A DNA stretch of 64,000 bases from Cellulomonas fimi (GTDB lineage: Bacteria > Actinomycetota > Actinomycetes > Actinomycetales > Cellulomonadaceae): assembly GCF_028527925.1 (NCBI RefSeq), contig NZ_JAPESW010000018.1, positions 1 to 64,000 on the forward strand. Reading direction: 5' to 3'. The position numbers and the translations under genes were made by a program. Positions 63,860 to 64,000 of this stretch are shown here, piece by piece. The notes beneath the pieces were generated by a model, which was given only the letters and a program-made list of their open reading frames with translations, searched no databases and was not told where the DNA came from. Within the stretch, counting starts at the first letter, position 1. The number at the start of each line of letters is the position of its first letter.

Positions 63860-63895
63860 GTCGGGCCCCGGACGCGTCTCGCGCCGGGGCCCGAC
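63860..63895 (+). terminator. Hairpin terminator
   Basis: Perfect 12-bp stem GTCGGGCCCCGG / CCGGGGCCCGAC with a 12-nt loop, 20 nt after the membrane protein stop. I see no gene from here to the end of the window. Confidence 0.75.
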
Positions 63896-64000
63896 GTCCG
63901 TCGTGCCACCGCCCCGACGCCTCCGCGCCACCGTTCTGACGTCGCCTGCGCCCGCTCCGACGCCTCCGGCGCAGGTCCCGCCACCGTCTCCGACCGGTCC

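Overview
The window is 64 kb of very GC-rich DNA with dense gene packing, many GTG starts and 4-bp ATGA/GTGA stop-start overlaps. Together with RadA-DisA adjacency, an HspR-type (HAIR) operator in front of clpB, a UdgX-type uracil-DNA glycosylase, DUF5997 and septum-formation proteins, this points to a high-GC actinobacterium, most likely a Cellulomonas-like member of the Micrococcales. That is an inference from gene content; no rRNA or tRNA is present to confirm it. I recognise no phage, transposon, CRISPR array or rRNA operon. The window is ordinary chromosome with some accessory surface and regulatory genes.

Layout. 1-10.6 kb is envelope: a truncated membrane protein, a MacB/FtsX-type ABC pair, a ten-module surface adhesin with an LAxTG sorting signal, and a YhgE/Pip membrane protein translated with an ABC-fold protein that has lost its ATP-binding motifs. 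10.6-11.0 kb is a 399-bp gene-free stretch with two DosR-like palindromes and several hairpins, leading into a small membrane protein and glycogen phosphorylase. 14.3-23.7 kb holds mixed housekeeping genes: DUF5997, a secreted LamG-like protein, trmB with an HTH-less LysR effector domain, a VOC protein, a CDF transporter, a ClC-type channel, a hydrolase and a histidine phosphatase. 24-29.3 kb has clpB, udgX, a Gfo/Idh/MocA oxidoreductase and a DedA protein. 29.3-34.5 kb has two adjacent DUF4190/septum-formation paralogues, exonuclease III, an SDR, two tiny genes and an MBL-fold protein. 34.7-40 kb is the glycerol operon glpD-glpF-glpK with a divergent SorC-type regulator.

40-53.5 kb is the most interesting part. 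An APC permease, a degenerate histidine kinase paralogue and a short ArgA precede a three-gene operon (UAAP1-UAAP2-biotin carboxylase). That operon is annotated in the family as urea carboxylase, but is now understood to be guanidine carboxylase plus carboxyguanidine deiminase in many bacteria. It is divergent from a TetR regulator. A perfect 20-bp palindrome of the form CTGTC-N4-GACAG sits in front of the operon, and the same motif recurs upstream of a sodium:solute symporter 3.3 kb away. This suggests a small TetR regulon combining uptake and degradation of guanidine or urea. A DesK/NarL-type two-component pair lies between them.

53.5-64 kb is DNA maintenance and efflux: a cupin, mutY, a lipobox-less anchored protein, disA, a repeat-rich charged-helix protein, radA, a TetR-controlled two-gene ABC exporter whose promoter carries two TetR-like operators and a leaderless start, and a Pro/Ala-rich single-pass membrane protein ending in a strong hairpin terminator.
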